Source: Saccoglossus kowalevskii
Lineage: Eukaryota; Hemichordata; Enteropneusta; Harrimaniidae
Length of the DNA stretch: 27,699 bases
Assembly: GCF_000003605.2 (NCBI RefSeq)
Contig: NW_003109079.1
Location: 860,878 to 888,576 of the forward strand
Direction of reading: 5' to 3'
The notes beneath the pieces are model-generated. The model was not told where the DNA came from. It did no database searches and worked only from the letters and a program-made list of their open reading frames with translations. Below, piece by piece: positions 11,401-23,400 of this stretch; the stretch's first letter is position 1, and the number at the start of each line of letters is the position of its first letter. The position numbers and the translations under genes were made by a program.

Positions 11401-14400
11401 TACAAGAGCAGTGCTTTGGTTGGACATGATGATGTTACTCGCTGAGGAAAGTTGCTGAAAGTCTGAAGCTGTGATTGCATTTTTATGTATTTTAAAAGCA
11501 TCCCATAAAAACTTTTTTTCGGGCACTTCTACTTCTGTAAATTACCGACACTGCCAGACATGGAAGTATTCCAGCTTCTGTCAGCCACGCATAGATTAAC
11601 ACCCATTTACCAGGACCGTTTGATCATCGTGGCGGTCGGATGCAGAGACTGAAACAATAGCTACATATTTATACTTTATTTACGTAATACATGTACAATG
11701 CACCGGATGAAAAAAGCACTGTGGCGGTCTTGCGCTGTTTACATCCTAGGGAGAACACTGTTATGCATATTGTCTGCGATGTTTGGGTCAAATAACAGAT
11801 CGACTAATGAGAGCATGTTTTCGGCATGGATTGAGTAAATCCCAAGTGAGTCTCGTGAACATGAATGCTAATGCTAACGCGAACGCGAACGCAACTGCTG
11901 TAATCCTTCTGAAGAATTAGAAATTTTGGCATGTGCCAAGATCCCATAACGTGATCATAGTACATGTTTTCTTCCAATCTCTTTTCGGTGTGGCATGGTT
12001 GCATGTTGATTACTTTGTCTTGTGCACACAAGATTGAAGGTGCTATATTTATTATCCTACTTCTGTTGTCAGAATGTCAGAATTTGGTTCATAATAAATA
12101 ATTTTGTAACCACAAGGAATTCATATGTAGTTAATGCCCTATTTAAACAGTTAGTGCTGGAAACTCCTGGGGTAGGATTATGATCAGTCGGGCTAATAGT
12201 TGTGACAAATTTAGTATGGTACAAAACATGTAGTATAAAAGTACAGCAGTATGTCAAATGTTTTATCACTGTACATAATTCTGAATTCAAATCTTTTCTG
12301 TGGTTCATTATCTGGAACAGCAAAAAAAAGGTCATCAAAAGGAATTGTGTGACAGAATTTGGAGGCCCTGGGCAAGATTCTTAACTCATGCATGTGCGTT
12401 GGATGGGAACCATGGTTATTGGTTAACATTGCAGGTGCTAATTTTCGGTTTCCGAATTGATACCGTTTGTGTGCTTGTGCATATTGCGTGACCTTCGGTC
12501 AACAAACTGCGCAGTGCATCGAACATTGATGTTTTCAACTCGCAACGTAAAAATTTCCGTGAAATAAAACTGCCATCGTCTTTTCAACTAACTCGTACCA
12601 GCCACTGAAAATTTGCACACTATTCTGCCTAAGCAAGAATAACAAGCATGCAATTATCTTTGGCTATAGCATAATATTTTCATATTTTTTTAGGGCATTT
12701 TGAGAATTGAAAATCTATGTCAAAGTCTTATTTAATCTGTGGAAACTATCTCTAATTCAGTCCATTTTCTCAGAAAAGTCATCTTTTTCAACTAGAAATC
12801 CACGTTTCCCAGCTGTCTTAAATAATTCTTCTAGCTACCCTCGTTTGTTTCCACTCACACTCATTCCTGTGTTTAAAAACTGTTTCAAATATACCACTGA
12901 CTTATTCCGGGTTGCATGTCTGCCGGTGTTCTTTTGACTTTTTATATTTTTGTCCTACCTTTACCCGTTACTCGGGTAGGGTATGTATGCGCAAATAGAA
13001 AAACGCCCCTTTTTATGGTAAAAATCGCGTCTGGTGGTTTTTCGGGAATCAGGAATTGTGTTTAACCTTACCTTTCCACCATCAGACTTTCTTGCCTAAA
13101 TTTTGCTGCACTATTTTTTTTCTTGTATTCTTCTATATTTCTGGAAATGAACCCTGATTTTGTGAATTTGTGATGGAACTGGTGGTGAAAAGGTTAAACA
13201 ACTAAAAGAGGTTCTGAGGTTTGACGAGACCTGCTGACATTAAATTGTTATAAAATGGTCATTTAGACTTTTCACATAGTGCCAATTCTCGCAAGTCTTC
13301 ATGAAAGCAGCTACTGACACATTTTGTTTCTACCGACAGGACACATTCCGCATTGCTCGAATTCTGATGGAAACCCAACGTGGTATTCACATGGCAGTTG
13401 AAAAGTGGCACCATCTTGACTGCTTCTGTGAGAAGCTGGATGAACTAGGATGGACAGAAGGCTGTTCACCGGAGGATATTCCTGGATTTAAAGTACTAAA
13501 AGACGAAGACAAGAAAGAGTTGCTTGCGAAACTGAAAACCGATAAAAAGAATGTGTAAATATATCTTATATTCTAGTGCATACAGACAAATTTTGATTAC
13601 ATTTGATAGTGACATGGGCAGATTTAATTAAATTTTAATAAAACTGCTTAAATTATTTCTAATTTTATTCTTATAAAATTTATTTGAGTAAACCAAAACA
13701 GAAAATAAAATATTATTTATTAAATATTTGATGACCCATTGATGACCTTTTTACCTTATTTTGCAAACTTTGTGATTCAGGGCTATCTACACCAAATATT
13801 AAACTCTGATAATGAAGCAATTCTGATTTAAATGTATGGTTTGCAGCATTGCTTTTTTTTTGTTGCTTGTTGCTTTTGTTTAGCATAAAAAATACTACAG
13901 AAAACTTTACAGTTGATCATGTGACTTTAAATTACAGAATACTTTCCATTAACATAGCTTTCAGATCATCACTGTAAAAAGTTCAGCTCATGGCAGTCAA
14001 CTAAAAATCACATTGTACCTTGGGCCTTTTTTTATGTGAACCTACTCTTTCATCGCACTTCTGTATAATTTGAAACTTTTATATTGTGTATAATTTTCAG
14101 CTTCTTGCGTTAATGTCACATCAAGCTGCTGATCGAATTACATTGATAATTTTGAGGACCAATCTGTTGTGAAAACTCAAAAACTGCGCATAATGATCAA
14201 TTCATTTGCATGTTGAGAAGCTGGAAAGTAATCTCGAAGTATGTCATGCATTTCGAGATGCTCTAAAATATATTTTAGCTGGAATTAATTTTCACTGAAA
14301 ATACATTTTTGGTGCTTTGTATGGAATTTATTTTCACTGATTTTTGACAAGTTGAATGTAAAATATAGGAAAAAAGGGTAATTTTGCTGGATTTTAGTAT

Positions 14401-17400
14401 CACTGAATCATTCCTTCAGCAAAAATAGCGAAAATTAATTCCAAGTGTAAATAAGCTATTCTACAGTACTCAATTTTGTTATAATTTAATTTGCAGTAAA
14501 CGAAAGACAACTGAAACTGATGGCACTGCGAAGACTAAAAAACCTAAAACCAAAAAAGAAACCAAAGAAGAGGAAGCTCTGAGGGTAAGAAAGAATTGTT
14601 TTTCCAGTAATTATTAGTTTGTTAGGTATGTTATGTTGTGTACCAGCTATCACCATGGTGATAAGATGAATGATGTTGGATGTCATTTTTTTGTGCATTG
14701 TTGATTGAAAACTAATTTTACAAGTTCTTTTGATTTATTTTAGGTTCAGAGTCAGTTCATTTGGGGTATTAGAGATCAGCTTTATAAACATGTGCCAAAC
14801 AGTGACTTGAAGGAGCTATTGGAGGAAAATAATCAAAATATTCCAAGCGGTGAAAGCAAGGTGAATTTATTTAAGAAATCCTTTTGTCTGTCACTGAATG
14901 TTCCACTGTGCATCTTGAGGACCAGTTTTTAAAAGTTCAGTATCCAGATAGTGACTAGTGTAAGAAGTTCTCAGAAGTTACTGTTAGAAATTATTGTATA
15001 TAAATTCATGTGTACTGATTACCCATCAATATCAGTGCTTCTTTATTGTATCTCATGTACCGTAAAATCTGTATTAAAGCCGCACCCATTTTTTGGAACA
15101 ATTGAGATCAAAAAATTTACCATTTCTCCTATGTAGATGCTCTAATAAAAGCTGCATCCCCTCTGTTGCAATGTACCATTTTAATAGAAGCCGGGGTTTT
15201 TAATACAGATTTTACAGTAGGGTCTTATTAGTTGGTTGTTTTATTTTTGCAGCCATGATTTCCAGATTGTAACATGTTTGTCCCATCAGCTTTTAGAGTA
15301 TGCGACTGATGGAATGGCATTTGGAGCCTTGTTGCCATGTCCAGAATGCAAAGAGGGACAATTAGTTGTTGGAAGCTCTGGATATCGTTGTACTGGCAAC
15401 ATAACCAGCTGGACTAAATGTCAATACAAAACTAAAGAACCCAAACGAAAAAAGTGGAAGATTCCAGAAAGTCTCAACGACATTGACTATCTGTGAGTGT
15501 TTATTTTTGTTGTCTACGTCAACATTAAATACAATGAAACCTATGAGAGTAGAAGTGGTATATTTCCTAATGTATTAAAATAAGGTCTGCTGTAATTCAT
15601 TCTGAATATTTATGCCGACTTTGTGAAATAAACCTTCTTATTTATTTTCAGGAAGAAATTCAAGTTCAAGGCATTCAACAAAGGTGTGCGAGTATTTGAA
15701 GATAAGCCAGAAATTTCGTCACCTCCAAGTGCAGCGGCCTCGGCTTCCACGTATGTTTATTTCAGTCTGTGTTGTAAAGACATTTATAATACTGTGCTTT
15801 GATATTTGGTCCACCCATAGTACATATATACATTGTATGCCATTCCCAGATTTGATCATTTCATGAAGATATCCTCAAATCTCTGATTTTGATGAATATT
15901 TTTGACAGCAGAATGGCTAGCTGGATTGCTTTGATATTTTATCTGTAGACACCTGACAGATTTGTTCTTCTCGTTATAATAAGCTACATTTTTTTTTTTA
16001 CAAAATATAAGTCCTTCAGGCTGGTGTAAATTTTGTAATTGTCACAAAAGCATTGCCATGTGGTCATGCAAGTGCATTGTTTTGCTCAGAGTTCAAATGA
16101 ATATGACTTATGACTAAACGGTCCATTTATGTGATTATAGTAAAAAATAAAAACTATTGTATAACAGTAACATAAATTTCATTCAACTGCCTTTGTGATA
16201 GAAATTTATTCTTTCTATAATTTTACCAACTAATATTTGAATTGATTAGGAGCAGTTCCCGTAGTGCTCTACAAGACTGCAAAATAGTACTTGTCGGTAA
16301 ACTCAGTGAAAGTAATAAAGATATTACGAAAAAGATTAAGCAGCTTGGTGGAGAAGTAGTGACAAAGATCAACAAAAATGTTGCGTGTGTCATAAGTACT
16401 CAAGGTAGGGGACATTATTTTCATACTCGAGTTTGTATAGTGTTCTTAGTGAATATTACAGGAAGTGGTTCTTAAAAACAGTGTTTCATAACCTTTGGGG
16501 AGGGGGGGTCTACACTTCAAAACATCAAATCTTCAAATATTGGCAGCAATATGATAGCAGTCAAAGGAAAACAAATGTGCTGCTCGTTTAGTATGAAGGA
16601 CAAGCCTTGTGTAAATATATTTTAAACTAGGTATGACTAATGAGTATTTGCAGTGATTTGGTTCAATATTGCCAACTGGCTCGTTTGGATTTTATTCTAC
16701 TCCTTGATCATTTTACCAGATTTTGTTGATACAAAAACGAATCAATAATTTTGTATTCTCAAATATTAATTCAGCCAAATACAAACAGGGACCATGTCTG
16801 ACTAATGACTCGTTTTGTGAAAAGTGGTGACAGTTGACATTTGTGTTAAAATGATTGATCTATAGAAATAGATTATATTGATGACTTTAAAACCTAAGCA
16901 TGTCTATTCCCTAACCTCCACAGATGAAGTTAACAATATGAGTAAGAAAATCAAAGAAGCCAAAGCAGCTGGTGTCCATGTGGTATCAGAAGATTTCTTA
17001 AACACTGTTAAAAAAGGAGGAGCTGCCTTGATGATTCAGCAATCTAGTATTGCTAATTGGGGGACTGATGTAAGTATACAAACTACTGGATAATTAACTC
17101 GACTATTGGGTCAAAGGACAATGTTACTGTTCAAATTGTGTAAGGAAACATGAAGGCGGAAATTGCTTGACATCAATTGAAAACATTCAACGAAGATAAC
17201 GATGAAACTATCGACTTTAACTTTTTTTTTTGCTGACCCTAATAATTTCATACCACAACTTCTGATGGTATGTAAATAATATTGTAATAAAATGTGCATA
17301 TTTTTTCGTCAGTGTTGTGGAGATCAATGAAGATGCAACTCATTTCCTAATTTTCATTGCACAAGAAAAAGACGCACTTTTCCCCCTAATCTGGCACATG

Positions 17401-20400
17401 GTGAACGAAAATTGTCTTTTGGCCAATTTTTCGAGTGGGATGCTCACTAAGCAACACCCTCCTAAAAATTATGATTTTGTGAGCCTAGTACTTTGGGCAC
17501 TAAGCTGCATGGGTACAATACCTAAGAAGTGTATTTCGTTTTTGACAATTAATGGCATATATGTGATGTTCATTTTTGTAGTCAATGAATCTTGATTTCA
17601 AAATACTATTTGGTTTTGATTTGTAACTTTTAAAAGTCTTTTCACTACACAGCCAGTTACGAGGATATCAGTTGGTTCAACAGCAGTGGACTCTGCCATT
17701 AAGAGTGGAGCTTTGAAGAGTGGTGTTAGTGCAAGAGAAGGTGAGAGAACACTCTGCTGTCAAGTCTTTGATTTGATTTTGTTTTTAACCACTGTAGACT
17801 TCACATTTTGATTTAAATGGGAGAGAAGCAACACATTCTGGCCTTGCTATGCTATATATCTGTGTTGATACACAAAACTGTATTCTCCCTATATTGATAC
17901 TGCCTTACTTTGGCTGTGTCATCGATAGGAAGGTGCACTGTCAGATGCGGGGCATACACAACTCGACAGGCTGTGATGATTATAGCACCCTCTGTTATAA
18001 TAGGGAGATGTTAAGTCAGCTTGTTGTACATTAAATAGTCCTTCGATAACTGTACCGTGATTAAGTGATTCCTGTACAGACAGATACCGGGACTGACAAG
18101 TCTTTCTTCATGTTGTTAATTTTATCTTTTTATTAGCTCTGCTGTTGACAAAGTCGACAACGCCGAGCTCTTCATATTACTGATGCTCTGTCGTCGTCCG
18201 GTGTCTGTAGTATGTAGTCTGTCATCAACTTTTTACATTTTTGTCTTCTTTAAAACCGTTAAACCAAATGCTTTCATATTTGCAACATAGATTCTTGGGG
18301 TAGTCCTCTGTCAGATTTGTTAATTTCGGCATATCTTCAATTCTCTAAGTTTGATGAATATTTTTGTAATTTTTGGTAAAAAGTGATATTTTCAACTTCT
18401 GATAGGATTAGGCTTAATAATTATACTAATATATGAGAAAAATTGCAAAATTTTGTACCAGTGACCACTGCAATCACTAAGACATGAAATCGCACTAGCT
18501 TTCACAAAAATTGTCCCTCTAAATGAACCCTACTAATCATTTCATTTTGAAATCCTCAGAGAAAATGTACACAAAAAAGGTACCAGATAAACTGAAAATG
18601 ACTGTGAAAGGTGGAGCGGCTGTTGATCCAGATTCTGGTAAGTGTCAACGTCACCCTTGTGCTACACTCGTATGTCGAGCTTTACTTTTGTACAGCTAAA
18701 AATATCAGCCCGTATTCAGGATGCATGTGCTTTCATTCTTGTTCCATGTTTGGTCATGTGACCAATTCTTCTTGCTGCACACTTGCCCTTTGCGGCTTAT
18801 TGTAAACCAGCCGCACTTTTAATCAGAGTGTAATTGCTACAGATAACTGAACATAATCAGCATTGTCTTAACTACATAACTGTAAAGTATTTTGAAATCC
18901 ACTATTGTATATTACCGGTAACTTGCTAAGACTATAAAGTCAAGGTGCGACAATGTTGAGTTACAGCAAAGACAAAGTTATTTCTCAACTAATGAAAAAG
19001 CAAGGTGTTCTAACAACATCCAAATTGTATAGAGTTTTTGACGATTTAGCTGTTGCAATTTCCGATGAAGGTTCTCTGTGAAAAACAGGGAATATGTCAA
19101 GGGGTATGAATTGAATAATTCATGAGCAGATGACAAAGCTTACAATACATATTTTGTATTTATGTGAATCAACACTGCCCCCTTGTGCAATCTTACTTTA
19201 CTCTGACCCCTCGGCCATCTACATTGATGACCATTACATTTCAATTCTGAAATGTAGTCCCCTTATGAAATGAACCTGAAAATGCACAATGCAAAATGTT
19301 TGAAGAAGGATTTACACAGTTTGAATAGTTAGAGAATTTTTTTTATATATTATCGCTGATGGTCATCATACACATGTTTCTTTGTTTAAATTGTGACGAC
19401 TCTGATCGCATCTCGGCACCACATCCTTACAGCGTATGACAACAGCCAATTCTTGGGATATCTGTCTTCTGTGCTGTTGATGATGATGGAAACACAATAA
19501 CCTCTTGCAGTCTTCGCGAAATGTTTTGTTAATTAGCGAGTACACTATCGGGTTCAAAACCGAATTGAGGTATGGGAGGATGTATTCGGAGATGTAGGCC
19601 AAAAGTGCATATGTTGATCTCATTGTGAAGTCTACTTTGTTTATAGTGTAGTATAGTCGTAAAACCATTCCTGGCATCCAGCATATCACAAACACGAGAA
19701 CCACCAATAATAATCGTTTCGCTACAGTGTAATGTGTTGACTGTGCCATCTGCATTCTCTGTGAACTGTAAATTATTCCGCGTCGGTTTTTCCACAAGGA
19801 GTAAAATATTAAATAGTATGCTGTAGTGATGATGATCATTGGGATTAAAAAAACAAATAGTGCTGGCATGACCGCCATTGCTAACTCCAAGTTGAGTGCT
19901 CCGATGTCAATTGGGTGGCAGTATGGGCCTTTGTAAACAAATAACGCTGGCGAGGCAGCAATGAAGGTCAATATCCATATGGAGACAATGATGCATTTTG
20001 CCTTATATGCTGTAAGAATTGGTTGAAGCGGGTAACGAATCGCGTAGTACCTATCAATTGAGATTCCAGCCAGTAACCATGAGGTGCAGTACATGCATTG
20101 ATTCCAAAAGTACATTGAAATTCGACAGCTGGTGTTAGAAATAGAATGTGTTTTATATGATGTTTCTAAGTTGATATGAAGGGGCAGGAGCACTAGACAC
20201 GTGATGAGATCTGACACCGCTAAACTGCACAGAAAGAAGTTGGCTGTTGAGAAGTGCTCATAACCACGTCTGATGCACACAACCACCACAAGTACATTTC
20301 CCAGAACTCCTGTTGCCATGATGGAGCAGAGTAGCGACACTTCGATATACTGGCTTACGTCACTAGGACGACGAAAGTGGTTAGCAAATGTTATGTCATT

Positions 20401-23400
20401 TCCAAAGCCATCTAGTGAAAAGTTGCTCAAGACCATTTTAGTTGCTGTAAAAATAAGATTTTCAGTATTAATCGACATAAAACATATCTAAGCCGCATAC
20501 ATCATGTGCTGGCAATAATGCTGTTATTGTAAATTGCATGACATGGTGGATCACATTTCGTAACATTAACAAACATTGCATCAGCAGTTCTCTCTTGCCC
20601 CTGAAACTGATTTGGTTGAATAACATTGCATTTGTAGTTCTCTTTTGCCCCTGAAACTGATTTGATTGAATAACATTGCACAGTCATTTCTCTCTGCCCC
20701 TGATTGTCAGTCAATCACCATCATTTTGTGATGAGAATGGTTGTTGATAAAATATAAGACCATTTAGAATATGTGCTATATACCCTGTACCAGACATTCA
20801 TCAATATCTTACACAACCGACCTGTTGTCGCCGCAATTCCCCTAGAAAAAGTGAGTTGAACATGTTAGTAATGTTTATTTTTGGTTTCCACCAGCATCAT
20901 ATCTTTTAATTCACCAAGTATAATATTGTTGTATGTGACATATGGTGAATTACATCTAATCTGCCTTCTGTAAAACACCCAGTTTCTAATAAACGAAGTC
21001 GATGGAATAGGTTATGCAGAGGTTTAATAAGTAAGGATGAATTTCTAAAAGTGGCTGGGAGAGCCAATTGAATAATTCGCAAAGTGGCTGGGAGAGCCAA
21101 TTGAATAATTCGCAAAGTTGCTGGGAAATGGTTGAAATAGCCTAATGATTTTTTTTAGATATTTTTTTTTAACTGGAATTCATTTTTGCTGAAAAGACTT
21201 TTTTGGTGTTTCGTATGAAATTTATTTTGACTGATTTTTGACGAGTTGAATGAAAAATATAGGGGGGGAAAAGTACATTCGCTGGATTTTATTTTCACTG
21301 AATCATTCCTTCAGTGAAAATAGCGAAAATTAATGTCAAGCAAAAAAGTGTGTCTTTTTCTTGTGCAATGAAAATTAGGAAATGAGTTGCATCTTCATTG
21401 ATCTCCACAACACTGACGAAAAAATATGCACATTTTATTACAATATTATTTACATACCATCAGAAGTCGTATAAAATTATTAGGGTCAGCAAAAAAAAAA
21501 GTTTTTTACAGTAATGTAATACTGTACTGTATTCTATCAATATATTGCAACTGATACAAATGACTTGTTTACATGAATTCATGTATGTTCTTGTATACCT
21601 GGTAGGTAATAACACGGTTTGATTTCTTCAATGTGACATGATAATGATCAGTGTACATGGCTTTTATTTATAGCATTGTTCTTACACTGGCTAAGACCTG
21701 AGAATGTCATTAATACTGTCAATCCAAAAGTATTGATTGAATGTCAATGGCGTAATTATTAACAGAATTTGCCGTTGGGTGTTGATAACTTTTCTGAAAC
21801 GTTCGGTTAATTCCTTCACATCTGATCACAAACTAGAAAGAATAATTGTATCATTCCTGTATTTTCTAGATAAATTTGTGTATTAAATTTAGAAAATGTT
21901 AATATTAAATTTAATAAAATGTTAATATTAAATTTAATAAAATATTTATATCCAAGTGATCTGTTACCTCAAAATGTATAAGATTATGGGACTTTTGGGA
22001 GTAAAGTTTTAAAAAACTGTAAAATGTGTTAAACCTCATATCGGCATGACTAAGGAAAATCCCTTGTACTCTTGATTGTTTTAAATTAATCATTTCTAGT
22101 TATTTTAAACTGTGAGTGTTTTTTTGTTTTAGTTTGCAGCTTTTCCATCAATATATAAGTAATTTTGAATTAATTTTTACTGTGTTTCTAATACTCTCAG
22201 CACACAGGAGTTCTTTCTAAGCTTTCTTTGATTTTTGCTCATTTTTTATTTTGGTATACACATACCTAAAATTATTTGGCACACAGAATGAAATGTGTTG
22301 CATACATTCACATACAACTAACTCGTTGTTATGACAACTGACATTTTAAGGTACTTTGAACAGAATCAAACTGAAAATGTCATATTCTGCATTATTATGG
22401 ATTCATGTCATCGGCATTCAATAAACAGAAAATTGGGGTCATTAGATAATATTTTGACCAAAATTGTATGAGTACTGTCAATATTGACATTTGATCCTTT
22501 TATTTTGAAATAATACATGCAACAGAATAAATAATGCAACAATATCAAGCCTTTGTAAAACCATATTCCTAGTATTTGTTGATGGATTGTGTTCAAATCT
22601 GTTGCATAACGAAAAGATTTGCTCTAGTTGTGTTAATGCATAATACAATTTAAGAGATTGTATGCACGTATCTCGAGATGTACAGATTTAACGCTTGCAC
22701 TCAAATGAAACAACAGACTTTATTGAGTCACGACTTGAACAACTGACTTATTTAAAAAATTTACACAGCTGAGATAATTTGCTCATCATAATACACGTTT
22801 CATAATAATCTTTATGCCTGCAACATTAATTAATAAAATATGAGCCTAATTTACATATTTGACATCCTCAGATTTTATAGAAATGCCAGTCAATGATTGA
22901 AACAACCAACCATCCTGGCATTTTTTCATTTGAATTTAAAGATGTTGCATTACTCACCAGATTTGAGTGGAAGGAAATGTCATTTCATAATATCATGGTT
23001 TAAAAATCAACTGCGTCTGGTTTGACATTGACTCAGTGTAACAATGTTCCAGGTTAGATGTACTCAACTCGTCTTTCTGTCTTCTATACTGCTGTATTGT
23101 GATTCATCACATGGTGACTGCTTTTATCAGTTCCTGAGTTTTCAGCTTATTCCCCCAGGCTGTGTTGGTGCCTGTCATGTTGTATTTGCATGACATTGTC
23201 CTATCCTGGTATATATCACGTACCACTACATGTGTCAATCACTAACACTTGTTGTCAGGTGGTTTACCGTTTTCCCAAGTATTGTAAAAATGTAATGCAG
23301 CATTAATTATGTAGAATGCACTGATGTGACTTATCATACATGAGTAGGTTATATGTTGATGGAAGCGGTTGCTCGATTTTGTGGTTTTGTTGCTAAATTG

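Larger units (their letters stand above)
9452..11534 (-). pseudogene. Decayed hAT-family transposase-like gene (ZNF862-like), antisense in PARP1 intron 3
   Basis: Five readable blocks occur in the correct order on the minus strand: 11534-11193, 10904-10575, 10465-about 10262, 9978-9795 and about 9652-9452. They show, in order, a basic N-terminal stretch, a TTF/BED-like C2H2 finger, the hAT first catalytic Asp block ([14 protein letters not shown]), the [13 protein letters not shown] block with its C-x2-H, and the RWLSH block with a following helical stretch. Several breaks are visible: a frameshift after MHKTA near 10765, a TAA in block 2 (near 10587), a stop/frameshift at the head of block 3, a TAG replacing a codon after NDIKYL, and a frameshift ahead of the HCIAH motif. 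I could not find the C-terminal hAT dimerisation region; family repeats occupy the next kilobase. No intact protein is possible, so this is a relic. The ZNF862-like label is from memory of the family. Confidence 0.75.

Noticed and set aside
11868-11897. Possible coding or structural meaning of the GCTAAC/GCGAAC run
   Set aside because: Too short and degenerate to support more than a simple-sequence tract.
13301-13558. An 85-codon protein ending at 13558
   Set aside because: It is PARP1 exon 4 read through its acceptor and donor; the ends are intron.
17317-17595. A 92-codon open frame after the exon 10 region
   Set aside because: Its first third is repeat D, present again inverted at 21.4 kb; no family features in the rest.
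19529-19795. An 88-codon minus-strand frame inside the GPCR
   Set aside because: Shadow of the GPCR in another frame.
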